DNA from: a virus
Virus record (IMG/VR): IMGVR_UViG_3300042542_000618
Span: 1-32,095 of that record
Reading direction: 5' to 3' (one strand)
DNA: 32,095 nucleotides
The position numbers were made by a program, and so were the translations under genes. Below are positions 7,107-16,076 of the stretch, piece after piece (position 1 is the stretch's first letter; the number at the start of each line of letters is the position of its first letter). Under the pieces are notes generated by a model. The model searched no databases. It was not told the origin of the DNA and was given only the letters and a program-made list of their open reading frames with translations.

Positions 7107-7550
7107 ATGACCGATGGGCTAAGAGAAAACCTAACAAAGGTTTTTATGCTACCTACGCCAGCCGTAGAGTGGCTGCTCATGGTTTTTGACGCAATTCAAG
7201 TTTTTGACGATGTTGCTGATGGCGACCAAGTGGCAAGAAAAGACCTCAATGCGACCATCTGGAACACCTTGGTGGGTATGCACCAGAACTCATTTTTTAT
7301 CGCCAATAGCCACCATTTAGTGCCTTTACTGGCTACTGGTGTGCTCAAGTGGCAAGCATCAGATACGGCAGAGCGCAATAAACAAGCAGATGCCAAATCA
7401 TTTATGTGGCGTGCTGGGTATTACGATCTTGTATTGATGGCGGTCTCGCTTGTGCATGGTGCTGGTTTTGCCACAGTGAATGGTCATCATGTGATGGCCT
7501 TGTATGACGAGAAATTTGAAGATTACATGAAGGAGTTTGGCGATGCCTGA
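7107..7550 (+). CDS. All-helical conserved phage protein, DDxxD-like motif
   Basis: The 147-residue protein appears wholly helical. Residues 25-40 read LMVFDAIQVFDDVADG, which carries an aspartate-rich DDVAD motif preceded by a hydrophobic helix, like the first metal-binding motif of class I isoprenoid synthases. A later segment (SDTAERNKQADAKSFMWRAG) and RAGYYDLVLMAVSLVHG complete the helical body. At 147 residues it is about half the length of a true synthase, and the second metal motif is not clear, so a catalytic role is doubtful. The family looks like one kept in environmental podoviruses just before the gp7-type ejection protein. The start follows an AGGAG site. Confidence 0.7.
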   Translation: MTDGLRENLTKVFMLPTPAVEWLLMVFDAIQVFDDVADGDQVARKDLNATIWNTLVGMHQNSFFIANSHHLVPLLATGVLKWQASDTAERNKQADAKSFMWRAGYYDLVLMAVSLVHGAGFATVNGHHVMALYDEKFEDYMKEFGDA

Positions 7551-8193
7551 TCCAGTCACAGCCCTAGTAGTTGGTGGAAGCCAACTTGTCGGAAGTTCAA
7601 TGCAGGCCAGCGCAGCAGAAGACGCAGCCAATATCCAAGCTGGTGCGGCTGGTGAGGGAATTGCAGAACAGCGTAGGCAGTTTGATGCCATGCGTGAATT
7701 GCTCAAGCCTTACACAGAGGCTGGTGTTCCAGCACTTGAAGCACAACAAGCATTTCTTGGTCTTAGAGGGCCAGAGGCAGAACGTGCAGCCATTGAACGC
7801 ATAAGTGGTGGTGAACGTTTCCAAGAACTAACTAGACAGGGCGAAGAGGCCTTACTTCAAAGAGCATCAGCCACTGGCGGTCTTCGTGGTGGCAATATTC
7901 AAGCAGCATTAGGCCAGTTCCGCCCTCAAGTTCTTAATCAACTGATTGAAGAACAGTATGGTCGTTTAGGTGGAATGACTACCTTAGGCCAACGCTCTGC
8001 GGCTGGTGTGGGTGCTGCTGGAATGGAGACAGGGGTTAATGTAGCCAATCTACTATCACAACAAGGTGCAGCTCGAGCTGGTGGCGAACTTGGTGAAGCG
8101 AAGGCTTATGGTCAATTATTTAATCTGCCTGCTCAGTTCATTGGTATGCAAATGGGCGCAGGCGGTAAGGCTGGCATGGGCTTTGGGTTCTAA
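7543..8193 (+). CDS. DNA ejection protein, P22 gp7-like
   Basis: The ATG at 7543 is preferred to a TTG at 7537 because AGGAG at 7531-7535 is seven bases before it; the product is then 216 residues (P22 gp7 is 229). It is rich in Gly, Ala and Gln with a hydrophobic glycine-rich start (VGGSQLVGSSMQ), a long helix (AEDAANIQ to QRRQFDAMRELLKPYTE) and a Gly-rich end. This is the pattern of the podoviral proteins that leave the virion first and help DNA cross the cell envelope. It opens a block of three ejection genes in P22 order (7-20-16). Assignment rests on composition, size and synteny. Confidence 0.78.
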   Translation: MPDPVTALVVGGSQLVGSSMQASAAEDAANIQAGAAGEGIAEQRRQFDAMRELLKPYTEAGVPALEAQQAFLGLRGPEAERAAIERISGGERFQELTRQGEEALLQRASATGGLRGGNIQAALGQFRPQVLNQLIEEQYGRLGGMTTLGQRSAAGVGAAGMETGVNVANLLSQQGAARAGGELGEAKAYGQLFNLPAQFIGMQMGAGGKAGMGFGF

Positions 8194-8204
8194 AGGATAA
8201 CAAC

Positions 8205-9629
8205 ATGGCAACCATTAACCCATTCCAAGCACCAATCAATTACGCAGTTGATGTGCAAAGTCCATTTGAGGCCGCACTTAGTGGTTTGAAACTTGGTGCG
8301 GCAAGTGCAGAAGCACAGACACTAGCAGCAGCACGTGAAAAAGCAAAAACAACGCAAACAGGAATTGATGATTTTTTCAAGAAACCAGCCACAGAACGTA
8401 ATTACGCTGACATAGAACCTCTTTTGCTAGGGGCTAATAAACAGCAATTTGACGCATTGCAAGCTGTTGCCAAAAATATGGGTGAAGAAAAGTTAAAGTC
8501 ATCTCAGCGTTTTACTGGTCAATTACTTGTTGCTTTAGAGCAAAATCCAGATACTGCAAAAAAATTGTTAGAAGATCGCATAGCAGCGGAAACAGACCCA
8601 CAGCAAAGTCTTGCATGGAAAGATACTTTAAAAACAATAGATATATCGCCTAAAAAAGCCGCTGACACTGTTGAATTACTTGGTGCTGGAACTTTTGGAA
8701 AAGATTGGTACGAGGGCATTACCGCTGTTCGTAGATCGCGTGAAACAAGCGAACAAGCACCATCTAAATTGTCTGAAGCAGTTGCAAAAGCAGAGAAGGC
8801 TGTGTCTGATGCAAGCATAGCAAAATCGACAGCAACAAATGCACCAGCAGTAGCAAAGGCTGATGCAGATTTGAAAGTAGCACAAGCTGCAAAAGCTGCT
8901 ATTGATGCCAAATTTGCAGAGCGTGAAGCGGTTGATAAAATCATTAAAAATGCAGCAGACTTAGGCTTGACTAAAGCCCAAACTGGCTCGGCATTGGCGC
9001 AAACCAACAAACTTGGTTTGGAAAGTAAAAAAGCCGCAATCGAATTAGAAGCACTCAAGGCCTCTGGTGGAGTCGACCCAACAAAAACATTTGAGCAAGA
9101 AGAAAAATTGCGTAAAGAGTACCAAGGCCGCACTAAAGTATATGGTGAACTTGGAACGACATTTAGTAATATCAAGTCTTCGGCAGATGCAAAAACAGGC
9201 CCAGGCGATATTGCTCTGATTACTGGATTTATGAAAATGCTTGACCCAGGCTCAGTGGTGCGTGAGACAGAATTTGCAACTGCAAGGGATACTGCTGGTC
9301 TTTACGATAGATTGCTTAATACATCACAAAAATTGCAAAGTGGTCAACTTTTTACATTAGATTCAAAACAACGCACTGAATACGTCAATTTAGCAAAGCA
9401 ATATCTGGACTCAGCACAGAAAAAAGCAGGCGAGGATAAGAAGGCGCTTGGAGTGGTGGTTAAGAATTACAAACTTAACCCTGATAACGTGTTCGGGCCT
9501 GAGACAGCAGCACCTCCACCAAGTCCATCACCAAATAGTGTGATAGTTAACGGTCAGACTTTTAATCGCCCTGCAAACTTCACTGATGCTCAGTGGAGCG
9601 CATACAAGCAATCTATGGGGGTGCAATGA
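8205..9629 (+). CDS. DNA ejection protein, P22 gp20-like
   Basis: The 474-residue product is nearly the length of P22 gp20 (471). It is mostly helical and rich in Ala, Lys, Gln and Thr, with a coiled-coil-like middle (about residues 185-300) full of AKA and AEKA repeats. The N-terminal pattern SPFEAALSGLKLGAASAEAQ is typical of ejection proteins. The C-terminus is Pro-rich and ends with NFTDAQWSAYKQSMGVQ, echoing the SPEEW-type motifs at the start of the next protein. It follows the gp7-like gene by 11 bases and its TGA overlaps the next ATG. Confidence 0.75.
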   Translation: MATINPFQAPINYAVDVQSPFEAALSGLKLGAASAEAQTLAAAREKAKTTQTGIDDFFKKPATERNYADIEPLLLGANKQQFDALQAVAKNMGEEKLKSSQRFTGQLLVALEQNPDTAKKLLEDRIAAETDPQQSLAWKDTLKTIDISPKKAADTVELLGAGTFGKDWYEGITAVRRSRETSEQAPSKLSEAVAKAEKAVSDASIAKSTATNAPAVAKADADLKVAQAAKAAIDAKFAEREAVDKIIKNAADLGLTKAQTGSALAQTNKLGLESKKAAIELEALKASGGVDPTKTFEQEEKLRKEYQGRTKVYGELGTTFSNIKSSADAKTGPGDIALITGFMKMLDPGSVVRETEFATARDTAGLYDRLLNTSQKLQSGQLFTLDSKQRTEYVNLAKQYLDSAQKKAGEDKKALGVVVKNYKLNPDNVFGPETAAPPPSPSPNSVIVNGQTFNRPANFTDAQWSAYKQSMGVQ

Positions 9630-12013
9630 GTCCAGAAGAATGGTTGGCATCCCAGACTAGTCAAGCTGCGCCAGCAGTTCCTGCGCCTGCGCCTGCGCCT
9701 ACGGTTACAGCACCTACTGCGGCCCCAATGTCGCCCGAGCAATGGGCAGCATCACAGCCAAAAATGGGCTTCTTGGAAAGCATTGCTGAATCAATCACTG
9801 GTCGCGCTCGTGCAACACCTGAGACTCAAGCATTGCCTGAGTGGACAAGTATGCCTGAACTCAATCAAATGAGTGTTGCATCGTTTAAAACAGCACTTGG
9901 TTCATTACTTAGTAACCCAAAAGAAACAGTGCAGATTCTTCAATCTAATTTTCCAGGTGTTCAGGTTCGTCAAGATGCCAAAGGAAATTATTTGTTGCGT
10001 TCTTCGGTTGACTCAAAAGAATACGCAATACCGCCAGGCTTTACTATGGGTGACATCCCAAGAGCCGTTGGTGGTGTTGCCGCATTTACACCCGCAGGCC
10101 GAGCATTGACAATCCCTGGCGCTATTTTGGGTGGTGCTGCAACCCAAGCTATCATTGAAACAACCCAAGCGGCAACTGGTGGACAGTTCGATAAAGGCGA
10201 AGTTGCTGTGGCTGGTGCTACTGGCCCAGTTGGACAGATTTTGCAAAGAGCCGCACCCCCAGTTATCCAAGCTGTTAAGAAGGGCGTTCAGCGTGTTACA
10301 GGCAAAGCACCAGCAACAGGTGCAGCGGGCGCTCCAATGGGTACAGCAATGGCCCCAGAAGTACCTCCAGCAGCCGCAGTAATGCCAGAAATTGCACCAG
10401 TAGTTCCAGAGATTCCAGTCGTGCCAGTAGCACCAGTTGCGCCAATCGTGGCTGAAGTGACTGAAGAAGAAGTTGGTAACTTGGTTAAAAAAGCCGCAGG
10501 CACAGGTTTTGGTTCATCTGGCGCACGCGACCGATTGGCTGATCTTGCACAAGTTAATTTGGCGGCAAAGGAAGCGGCTGATCGACTTGGTATCCAATTG
10601 CCTGCCGATGTGTTCAGTGACAACCCACAAGTCCGAGCAGCGGCTGGTTTGACACGTTCTGTTGCTGGTGGTGAACCTGAAGCAGCATGGCGCAATACAG
10701 TAACCCAAGCTGTAGACAAAGCCGATGATGTAATAAAACAATTCGATGCTTCTTTTGTTGAAGGTGCTGTCGCGCCTGCTGTGGTATCGCAAAAAATTAA
10801 AGATTCACTCATTCAGCAACAAAAAACAACGGCTCAACAAGCAAAAGATTTATATACTGAGGTTGACTTAAAAGTACCAGAACAAACACTGGTAACTTTT
10901 CCAGAATTAAAAGCAAAGTTGGCAGAAATAACATCAAGACTAGGTGCAGAAGGTGTTGAAAAAAATGCAACCCTTAAAATGCTTAACAAAATGGTCAGCG
11001 ATGCCGATGCTGGCAAAGTACCTTATGGTAGATTAAGAGAAGAAAAAACCCTCATTGGTGATTCAATTAAGGGCGTGCAAAATGATTATTCAAAAAGCAC
11101 ATCGCAAGGCAGATTAAAAGAAATATATGGCGCATTGGCAAAAGACCAACTTGATAATGTTGAAAAATTAGCAGATGCAGAAGTCCGCCAAAAATTAAGA
11201 AGCGCAAATCTTTTAACCGCAAAAGAAAAAGCAATAGGTCAGCGCATTATTAATGCTTTTGGTCAAGATATTGAGGGAAGTTTAGGGTCAAAATTAAGAT
11301 CAGCCATCATCAGTGGTGGCAAAGGTGACACAGGCGACTTCAATCGTTTGCTCAAAATAGTACCAGAGGAGTTTCGTAAAGAAACACTGGCAACAGCATT
11401 GGCTGCGGCTACTAGATCGGCAAGAGGCGCAGAAAAAGGTGGCTTTGGGTTTTCTGAATTTGCAGAACTTTACCCAAAGCTGAGAGCCAATCCACCAGTT
11501 TACAAAACCATCGTAGATACGCTTGGAAAAGACTCATCAGACGTTTTGCGTGATCTATACGAAGTTTCCAAAAGAGTTACTGAAGCCAGAGCCAATGTTT
11601 TGACAACAGGAAAAGCAAACCAAGCATTGTTGCAAGGGATGCAAGCCGAAAGTCTGATTGGCAAGATCATGGAAAGCACACTTTCAAAAGGTGCATTAAC
11701 GGGTGCTGCGGCAATGGGTGGGCCTGTTGCGGCTGCTGCGACTTCAATAATTACTGGAGCAATGACTCAAGGTAATAAAGACTCGCTCAAAGCGGCAGGA
11801 AAATTATTTGCTGATGAGAGTTTTCAGAAACTTGCCATCGAAGCCGCAACTAAGGGAACACCAAGTGCAGCTAGCATTCGTCGCACAGCTATGTCACAAT
11901 CGTTCCAGAAATTCGCAGATGCAGCTAAACTGCCAAAAGAACTGGATGCAAGAATTCAATGGTTGCAGACAGCAACCCAAGCAGAACGCCAATTTGATCA
12001 GGAGAACCAATAA
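9626..12013 (+). CDS. Large ejection protein, P22 gp16-position
   Basis: The ATG at 9626 overlaps the previous TGA (ATGA) and follows a GGGGG run; an upstream in-frame GTG at 9593 is less likely. The 795-residue product starts MSPEEWLASQ, has an Ala-Pro linker, and repeats MSPEQWAASQ at residues 35-44. Next come a hydrophobic Gly/Ala stretch (about 155-190), a long Pro/Val/Ala linker (about 235-285), a helical body, and a second glycine-alanine hydrophobic segment (about 690-715). Such segments fit a protein that inserts into the host membrane during DNA entry. It sits where P22 has gene 16 (609 residues). I see no lysozyme or transglycosylase motif. Confidence 0.75.
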   Translation: MSPEEWLASQTSQAAPAVPAPAPAPTVTAPTAAPMSPEQWAASQPKMGFLESIAESITGRARATPETQALPEWTSMPELNQMSVASFKTALGSLLSNPKETVQILQSNFPGVQVRQDAKGNYLLRSSVDSKEYAIPPGFTMGDIPRAVGGVAAFTPAGRALTIPGAILGGAATQAIIETTQAATGGQFDKGEVAVAGATGPVGQILQRAAPPVIQAVKKGVQRVTGKAPATGAAGAPMGTAMAPEVPPAAAVMPEIAPVVPEIPVVPVAPVAPIVAEVTEEEVGNLVKKAAGTGFGSSGARDRLADLAQVNLAAKEAADRLGIQLPADVFSDNPQVRAAAGLTRSVAGGEPEAAWRNTVTQAVDKADDVIKQFDASFVEGAVAPAVVSQKIKDSLIQQQKTTAQQAKDLYTEVDLKVPEQTLVTFPELKAKLAEITSRLGAEGVEKNATLKMLNKMVSDADAGKVPYGRLREEKTLIGDSIKGVQNDYSKSTSQGRLKEIYGALAKDQLDNVEKLADAEVRQKLRSANLLTAKEKAIGQRIINAFGQDIEGSLGSKLRSAIISGGKGDTGDFNRLLKIVPEEFRKETLATALAAATRSARGAEKGGFGFSEFAELYPKLRANPPVYKTIVDTLGKDSSDVLRDLYEVSKRVTEARANVLTTGKANQALLQGMQAESLIGKIMESTLSKGALTGAAAMGGPVAAAATSIITGAMTQGNKDSLKAAGKLFADESFQKLAIEAATKGTPSAASIRRTAMSQSFQKFADAAKLPKELDARIQWLQTATQAERQFDQENQ

Positions 12014-12499
12014 ATGTCCGCAATACAAATTGAAACACCATTCCCAATATTCAATGACATTGATGGTCAGCCGCTTGAAAATGGCTACATCTTTGTTGGT
12101 GTTGTGAACCTCAATCCAATCACAAACCCAGTTGCTACATTTTTTAATGCTGCTCTGACTATCCCTGCTGTACAACCCATTCGCACTCTTGGCGGCTATC
12201 CCATAAATAGTGGGACACCAGCAAGATTTTTTGTTGGTTCAGATTACAGCATTCAGGTACAAAACAGGAATGGCAGTGTCATTTACACTTCACTTAATGG
12301 CAATGCCATTGGTGATGGTGGTATAGCAGCCAATGCAACAGGGAATGGCACGCAAACCATATTCTCTGTAACTTATGCGCCAAATTCAATTTACATCAAT
12401 GGCGTTTACCAAAACCAAAATACCTATACAGTATCTGGCGGTAATGTAACATTTAGTCAAGCGCCACCGCTTAATGCTATTATTGAATTTGTGTTCTGA
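12014..12499 (+). CDS. Tailspike head-binding (adaptor) protein
   Basis: The first 100 or so residues match the head-binding domain of P22 tailspike: TPFPIFNDIDGQPLENGYIF near the start (P22: NPRPIF...ANGKIYIG), then VATFFNAALTIPAVQPI, GGYPINSGTPARFFV and YSIQVQNRNGSVIY. The last 50 residues (QTIFSVTYAPNSIYINGVYQ, then VTFSQAPPLNAIIEFVF) form a small beta hairpin domain common in phage fibres. No receptor-binding beta helix follows, so at 161 residues it is an anchor on its own, likely joining the gp10-like hub to the fibres encoded next. It begins right after the preceding TAA. Confidence 0.83.
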   Translation: MSAIQIETPFPIFNDIDGQPLENGYIFVGVVNLNPITNPVATFFNAALTIPAVQPIRTLGGYPINSGTPARFFVGSDYSIQVQNRNGSVIYTSLNGNAIGDGGIAANATGNGTQTIFSVTYAPNSIYINGVYQNQNTYTVSGGNVTFSQAPPLNAIIEFVF

Positions 12500-12509
12500 G
12501 GAATAAATC

Positions 12510-13625
12510 ATGTTAAAAGCAATTTCAACTATTACGAACGCACTTGGTGCTTTGAATTACAAAGGCACATGGAATGCCTCGACAAACAATCCAACTTTGG
12601 CAGATGGTACTGGTGCAAAGGGTGATTATTATGTGACTAGTACAGCTGGAACACAGACTTTTGGTGGTTTGCAATTATTCTTTGGTGTCGGTGATTGGAT
12701 AGCATATAACGGTGCAGTATGGCAACGAGTTGAAGGTGGTTCAGATGGCAACTTTTCCAATGTAACGCTGACATCAACTGATGCAGGTGCTAACGAAGCC
12801 CCAACACTTGATTTATATAGAGACTCAGCAAGTCCAACAGCAGCCGATACATTAGCTGAAATTCAATTTAATGGTGAAGATTCAGCAGGAAATAAACAGA
12901 AATATGCTTGTATTCATGGATCGATTTTAAGTCCAACCTCAACTGCTGAAGCAGGGCAGATTCACTTCGAGACACAAACAGCTGGAGCATCTACTGAAAA
13001 GATGATTATCGGCACTACCAATCTTGTGATTAACGATATTGGTGCTGTGTATAACGTGCGGATTGAAGGCGATACAGATGCTAATTTATTCTATACCGAT
13101 GCAACAAATAGTCGTGTAGGTGTTGGCTTAATAAATCCTACTGAAAAATTTGAAGTTGTTGGCAATATTAAACTGTCAGGGAATGTCATTCCAGCAAGTG
13201 GTTTTGGCATTGACTTTGCCGCCACATCAGGCACAGGCACAAGTGAATTGTTGGCCGACTATGAAGAAGGTACTTGGACACCTTCAATTGGTGGAAATGC
13301 AACGTACACCGCACGAACAGGAACATATACAAAAATTGGCCGTCTTGTATCAATTCAATGTGACATAACAATCAATGTAATTGGTACTGGAAGTATTTAC
13401 ACAATATCAGGTTTACCATTTACTGCTGGTGCACAGCAGTGGGGTTCTGTTGGCGGTTTTGTTGGATTGAACACTGGCAACATTGTGTTTATTTCTTGTT
13501 ATGTTGATTCAGGGGCTACCACTATTTCTTTTAATGGATTAAGTGCTGCTGGCGTAACAAGTGGTTTGTTAGCCCCATTTCAAAATTCGGCACAAATAGC
13601 ATTTTCAATTTCCTACTACGTTTAA
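12510..13625 (+). CDS. Tail fibre protein
   Basis: The 371-residue product has an N-terminal domain with NYKGTWNAST...KGDYYV and GDWIAYNGAVWQRVEGG (residues about 16-76), a pattern frequent at the start of podoviral fibres. The middle has APTLDLYRDSASPTAADTLA and NPTEKFEVVGNIKLSG, a motif seen in phage fibre repeats. The C-terminal domain begins YEEGTWTPSIGG and runs YTARTGTYTKIGRLV, a beta-rich tip module found in fibres of many aquatic phages. It follows the head-binding protein by ten bases with a TGAGGAATAAA ribosome site. It probably binds a host surface sugar or protein. Confidence 0.8.
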   Translation: MLKAISTITNALGALNYKGTWNASTNNPTLADGTGAKGDYYVTSTAGTQTFGGLQLFFGVGDWIAYNGAVWQRVEGGSDGNFSNVTLTSTDAGANEAPTLDLYRDSASPTAADTLAEIQFNGEDSAGNKQKYACIHGSILSPTSTAEAGQIHFETQTAGASTEKMIIGTTNLVINDIGAVYNVRIEGDTDANLFYTDATNSRVGVGLINPTEKFEVVGNIKLSGNVIPASGFGIDFAATSGTGTSELLADYEEGTWTPSIGGNATYTARTGTYTKIGRLVSIQCDITINVIGTGSIYTISGLPFTAGAQQWGSVGGFVGLNTGNIVFISCYVDSGATTISFNGLSAAGVTSGLLAPFQNSAQIAFSISYYV

Positions 13626-13637
13626 AAGGTAGCACAT

Positions 13638-15221
13638 ATGTCTTTGACTAAAGTAACAAATTCCATGATTGATGAGGCATCAATCAGTGTATTGGATTAT
13701 GGTGCGGTTGGTGATTTTAATTATTCCACTTTAACGGGGACGAATAATTATGCGGCTTTTGTAAGCGCATTGGCCGCATCAGCAAGTTCTGGGTTACCTT
13801 TAGATTTGGGTGGGTCAGACAATAGTTATTATTTAGCCACAGGCATCAATTTAAATTTGCTTACTACCCCAATTATCGGTAGAGGAGCAACAATGGTGTT
13901 TGGAACTGGCGTTCCAATTGGCATACGAATTATTACAACAGCTGTTGCTAATACTTGGCCTACTGATAATGCCAGCCGAAACACTGGTGGCTTTAAAATG
14001 ATTTGCTTGGCTACTTCGGGCATTGGAATGGTTTATGGTAACGCCACTTTTACTGCCAACAATGTTTCAGTTGCATCCATCCGAAACGTAACCATTGAAA
14101 TGCGTGGCAATTCTTCAGAGGCAATCAGAATTGCAGAAGATGCTTGGGGCATTGAAACTTACACTCTTGGCATTAAATTGCTTGGCACAAACAGCATTGG
14201 TATTAACTATCCTACCCCTGTTGTTAACTCAGGCGAACGTTTGTTTTTTAGAAACGTGGATATTGCCGCTGATTCGGATACATCAACGGGCGTTCTGTCC
14301 GATGAAGATCAATTAGAAATGGTTTTTGATAACGTATCTTTTACTGTGTCTAGAGCAATTTTGGCTAGAAAAGGCGCAAAGATTTACGTTTCTAATTCGC
14401 ATTTTGAAACACCCAATGCAAATTTACACCACGTTGAATTAGATGGTTCTTCTCTTGGTTTAGTGGGGACTCATGTAGTTATTCGAAATTCTAGTTTTAA
14501 CTTAAACAATACTGTTGTAAATAATCCCGCATTGGTAGCACCTTTTAGCGTAGGAACAAACTTTCCAGTTGGGCCGCACACTGGCTTGGTATTAGATAAC
14601 TGCACCGTTTCATGGCTTCCAACAGATACCGTCAAAGGCATGATCGTAAATAATGCATCGCCAGGCATCGTAAGCATGTATGTCATGCCTTCATTGTTAT
14701 TTAATAGGATGTTTACTGGCCCTCAATTTTATTGCGAAAGCCGAAACTCTTGCAGCGACCCATACTTTTCAGGTGCAAGCATTCTTGATTGGGCGGTTCT
14801 TGAGAATACAGGCGCTACTGTGCCAGCTCTCTTCCCTGATGCCACATCACCAGGCGGGGTAAATGTATGGCGTTGGCAGGCTGCTGTTGGGAATACTCAT
14901 TCGTATTATCAAAATAGGCCAGCCAAGCCAGGCGATCAAGCACTGTTTACTTTCCAAGTTCGTAGAAACTCTTTGCAAGCAAGTGCCGTGGCGGTTACTG
15001 CAAGTTTCTTAAACTCGCAAGGAAATGTAATTACTACGTTTATAGAATTTTTAGCAGCTGGATCGTCAGTTGGTTTTGAATGGAAAAGTCAAGATTGGCT
15101 TAATACTCAAATTGCACCACAAGGAACAGCTCAAATTCAAATAAAAATTCGAATTGCTGCAACAACAGCAGGAAGTGCTGATTTTGGTTATGTTCACTTT
15201 GACACAATTTCTGCAAACTAA
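13638..15221 (+). CDS. Tailspike with pectate-lyase-like beta helix
   Basis: This 527-residue protein starts with ASISVLDYGAVGD (residues about 14-26), the usual entry to a right-handed pectate-lyase-type beta helix of phage tailspikes. Repeating short beta rungs follow through about residue 350. The last 155 or so residues (from GASILDWAVLEN) look like a jelly-roll sugar-binding module, with VWRWQAAVGNTHSYYQ and LFTFQVRR segments. It may cut or bind surface polysaccharide. Catalytic acids cannot be picked out by eye. It lacks a head-binding domain, so the small protein at 12014-12499 may attach it. An AAGGTAGC site precedes the start. Confidence 0.82.
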   Translation: MSLTKVTNSMIDEASISVLDYGAVGDFNYSTLTGTNNYAAFVSALAASASSGLPLDLGGSDNSYYLATGINLNLLTTPIIGRGATMVFGTGVPIGIRIITTAVANTWPTDNASRNTGGFKMICLATSGIGMVYGNATFTANNVSVASIRNVTIEMRGNSSEAIRIAEDAWGIETYTLGIKLLGTNSIGINYPTPVVNSGERLFFRNVDIAADSDTSTGVLSDEDQLEMVFDNVSFTVSRAILARKGAKIYVSNSHFETPNANLHHVELDGSSLGLVGTHVVIRNSSFNLNNTVVNNPALVAPFSVGTNFPVGPHTGLVLDNCTVSWLPTDTVKGMIVNNASPGIVSMYVMPSLLFNRMFTGPQFYCESRNSCSDPYFSGASILDWAVLENTGATVPALFPDATSPGGVNVWRWQAAVGNTHSYYQNRPAKPGDQALFTFQVRRNSLQASAVAVTASFLNSQGNVITTFIEFLAAGSSVGFEWKSQDWLNTQIAPQGTAQIQIKIRIAATTAGSADFGYVHFDTISAN

Positions 15222-15237
15222 ATACTAAGGAAATATC

Positions 15238-15486
15238 ATGACTCTTGAAAAAGTTATCTCTGTTGATTTGATTGAAGTTATTGAAAACGGCTGCATTCAA
15301 GTTCGCACCAAAACCGCAGTTAAAGAAGATGGCGTAGAAATCAGTAGCAATTTTCACCGCCATGTGGTCGCGCCTGGTGCTGACTACAGTGCTGAAGATG
15401 CAAAAGTGCAATCCATCGCTGCATCTATGCATACGCCTGAAGTGATTGCGGCCTATCAAGCAGCTACTGCTGCACAAGGAGTCTGA
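15238..15486 (+). CDS. Conserved phage protein near tail fibres
   Basis: The 82-residue product reads LEKVISVDLIEVIENGCIQV, then RTKTAVKEDG, FHRHVVAPG and DYSAEDAKVQSIA, ending in an Ala-rich helix with VIAAYQAATAAQ. The same pattern (short beta hairpins, an HRHVV...PG turn and a terminal Ala-rich helix) recurs in small proteins after tail genes of other phages. It may help fibre assembly or be a minor structural part; neither is shown. AAGGAAAT before the start gives good translation, and its end carries the AAGGAG site for the next gene. Confidence 0.72.
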   Translation: MTLEKVISVDLIEVIENGCIQVRTKTAVKEDGVEISSNFHRHVVAPGADYSAEDAKVQSIAASMHTPEVIAAYQAATAAQGV

Positions 15487-15487
15487 C

Positions 15488-15841
15488 ATGGCACAGAATA
15501 GTCAAATTGCATTTGCACCCCTTGGCAATACAGTTGTCATTCCTGCGGCTGCTATTGCCCCTACTGGCGTTCAAGCTCTGGTCGAAGCACGCTTTGACGG
15601 TCAAGGCACAGGCCAGTATCGCATCATTAACTCTAGCGCAAATATTGTGTTTCTTGGCATAGGTCAGACTGCAGCGATTGCTACGGCTAATGCTGTTGCT
15701 CCTGTTGCTGGTACGCCATCGGCTGCGATTGTGCTAGTGCCTGGTGCTGTGGAGATACTGCGCTTTGGGCGTGAGGTGTTCTTTAGTGGTTTGGCCTCGG
15801 TTGCGTCTACTGTCTACATCGTCCAAGGCGAAGGCATGTAA
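15488..15841 (+). CDS. Beta-rich small protein, unknown
   Basis: The chosen ATG (15488) is six bases after AAGGAG; an upstream TTG at 15446 would overlap the previous gene needlessly. The 117-residue product is rich in Ala, Val and Gly with alternating strands, for example YRIINSSANIVFLGIGQTAA and VPGAVEILRFGREVFFSG. It resembles small beta-sandwich decoration proteins of phages, like the pair at 5951-6631, though the sequences are not clearly related. The following ATG overlaps its TAA. Confidence 0.7.
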   Translation: MAQNSQIAFAPLGNTVVIPAAAIAPTGVQALVEARFDGQGTGQYRIINSSANIVFLGIGQTAAIATANAVAPVAGTPSAAIVLVPGAVEILRFGREVFFSGLASVASTVYIVQGEGM

Positions 15842-15858
15842 TGTTGGAGACTGATGTT

Positions 15859-16071
15859 ATGGCAGATAGTAACGAGATCGACCTTGTGAAATATGGCGTG
15901 CTCTGGCAAAAAGTTCAGGACATGGACAAGAAAATGGACAAGGTTGAGCGCCAACTAGAAGAACTGGTGGCTTTAGCCAACAAAGGTCGTGGCGGTCTCT
16001 GGTTTGGAATGAGCATTATCTCTGGTACTTCTGTCATTGTTGGTTATCTGCTGAACTATTGGAAGTCTTGA
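15859..16071 (+). CDS. Small membrane protein, XhlA-like holin partner
   Basis: Two in-frame ATGs exist, at 15841 (overlapping the previous stop) and 15859 (nine bases after GGAG at 15846-15849); the second is favoured, giving 70 residues. A charged amphipathic helix (LWQKVQDMDKKMDKVERQLEEL) leads to a single membrane helix (about residues 46-66, GMSIISGTSVIVGYLL) and a short tail. This coiled-coil-then-membrane layout resembles XhlA-type haemolysin/holin accessory proteins. It opens the lysis cluster that ends with a holin and endolysin. Sequence identity to XhlA is not verified. Confidence 0.68.
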   Translation: MADSNEIDLVKYGVLWQKVQDMDKKMDKVERQLEELVALANKGRGGLWFGMSIISGTSVIVGYLLNYWKS

Positions 16072-16076
16072 AATGA

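Noticed and set aside
8519-9175. Minus-strand frame of 218 codons under the gp20-like gene
   Set aside because: It mirrors an Ala/Lys-rich coding strand; high GCN codon use in the real gene leaves the antisense frame open. No promoter or ribosome site supports it.
10288-10812. Minus-strand frame of 174 codons under the large ejection protein
   Set aside because: The Gly/Ala/Thr/Ser repeats are the antisense of the Pro/Ala/Val linker; no start signal and no other leftward gene nearby.
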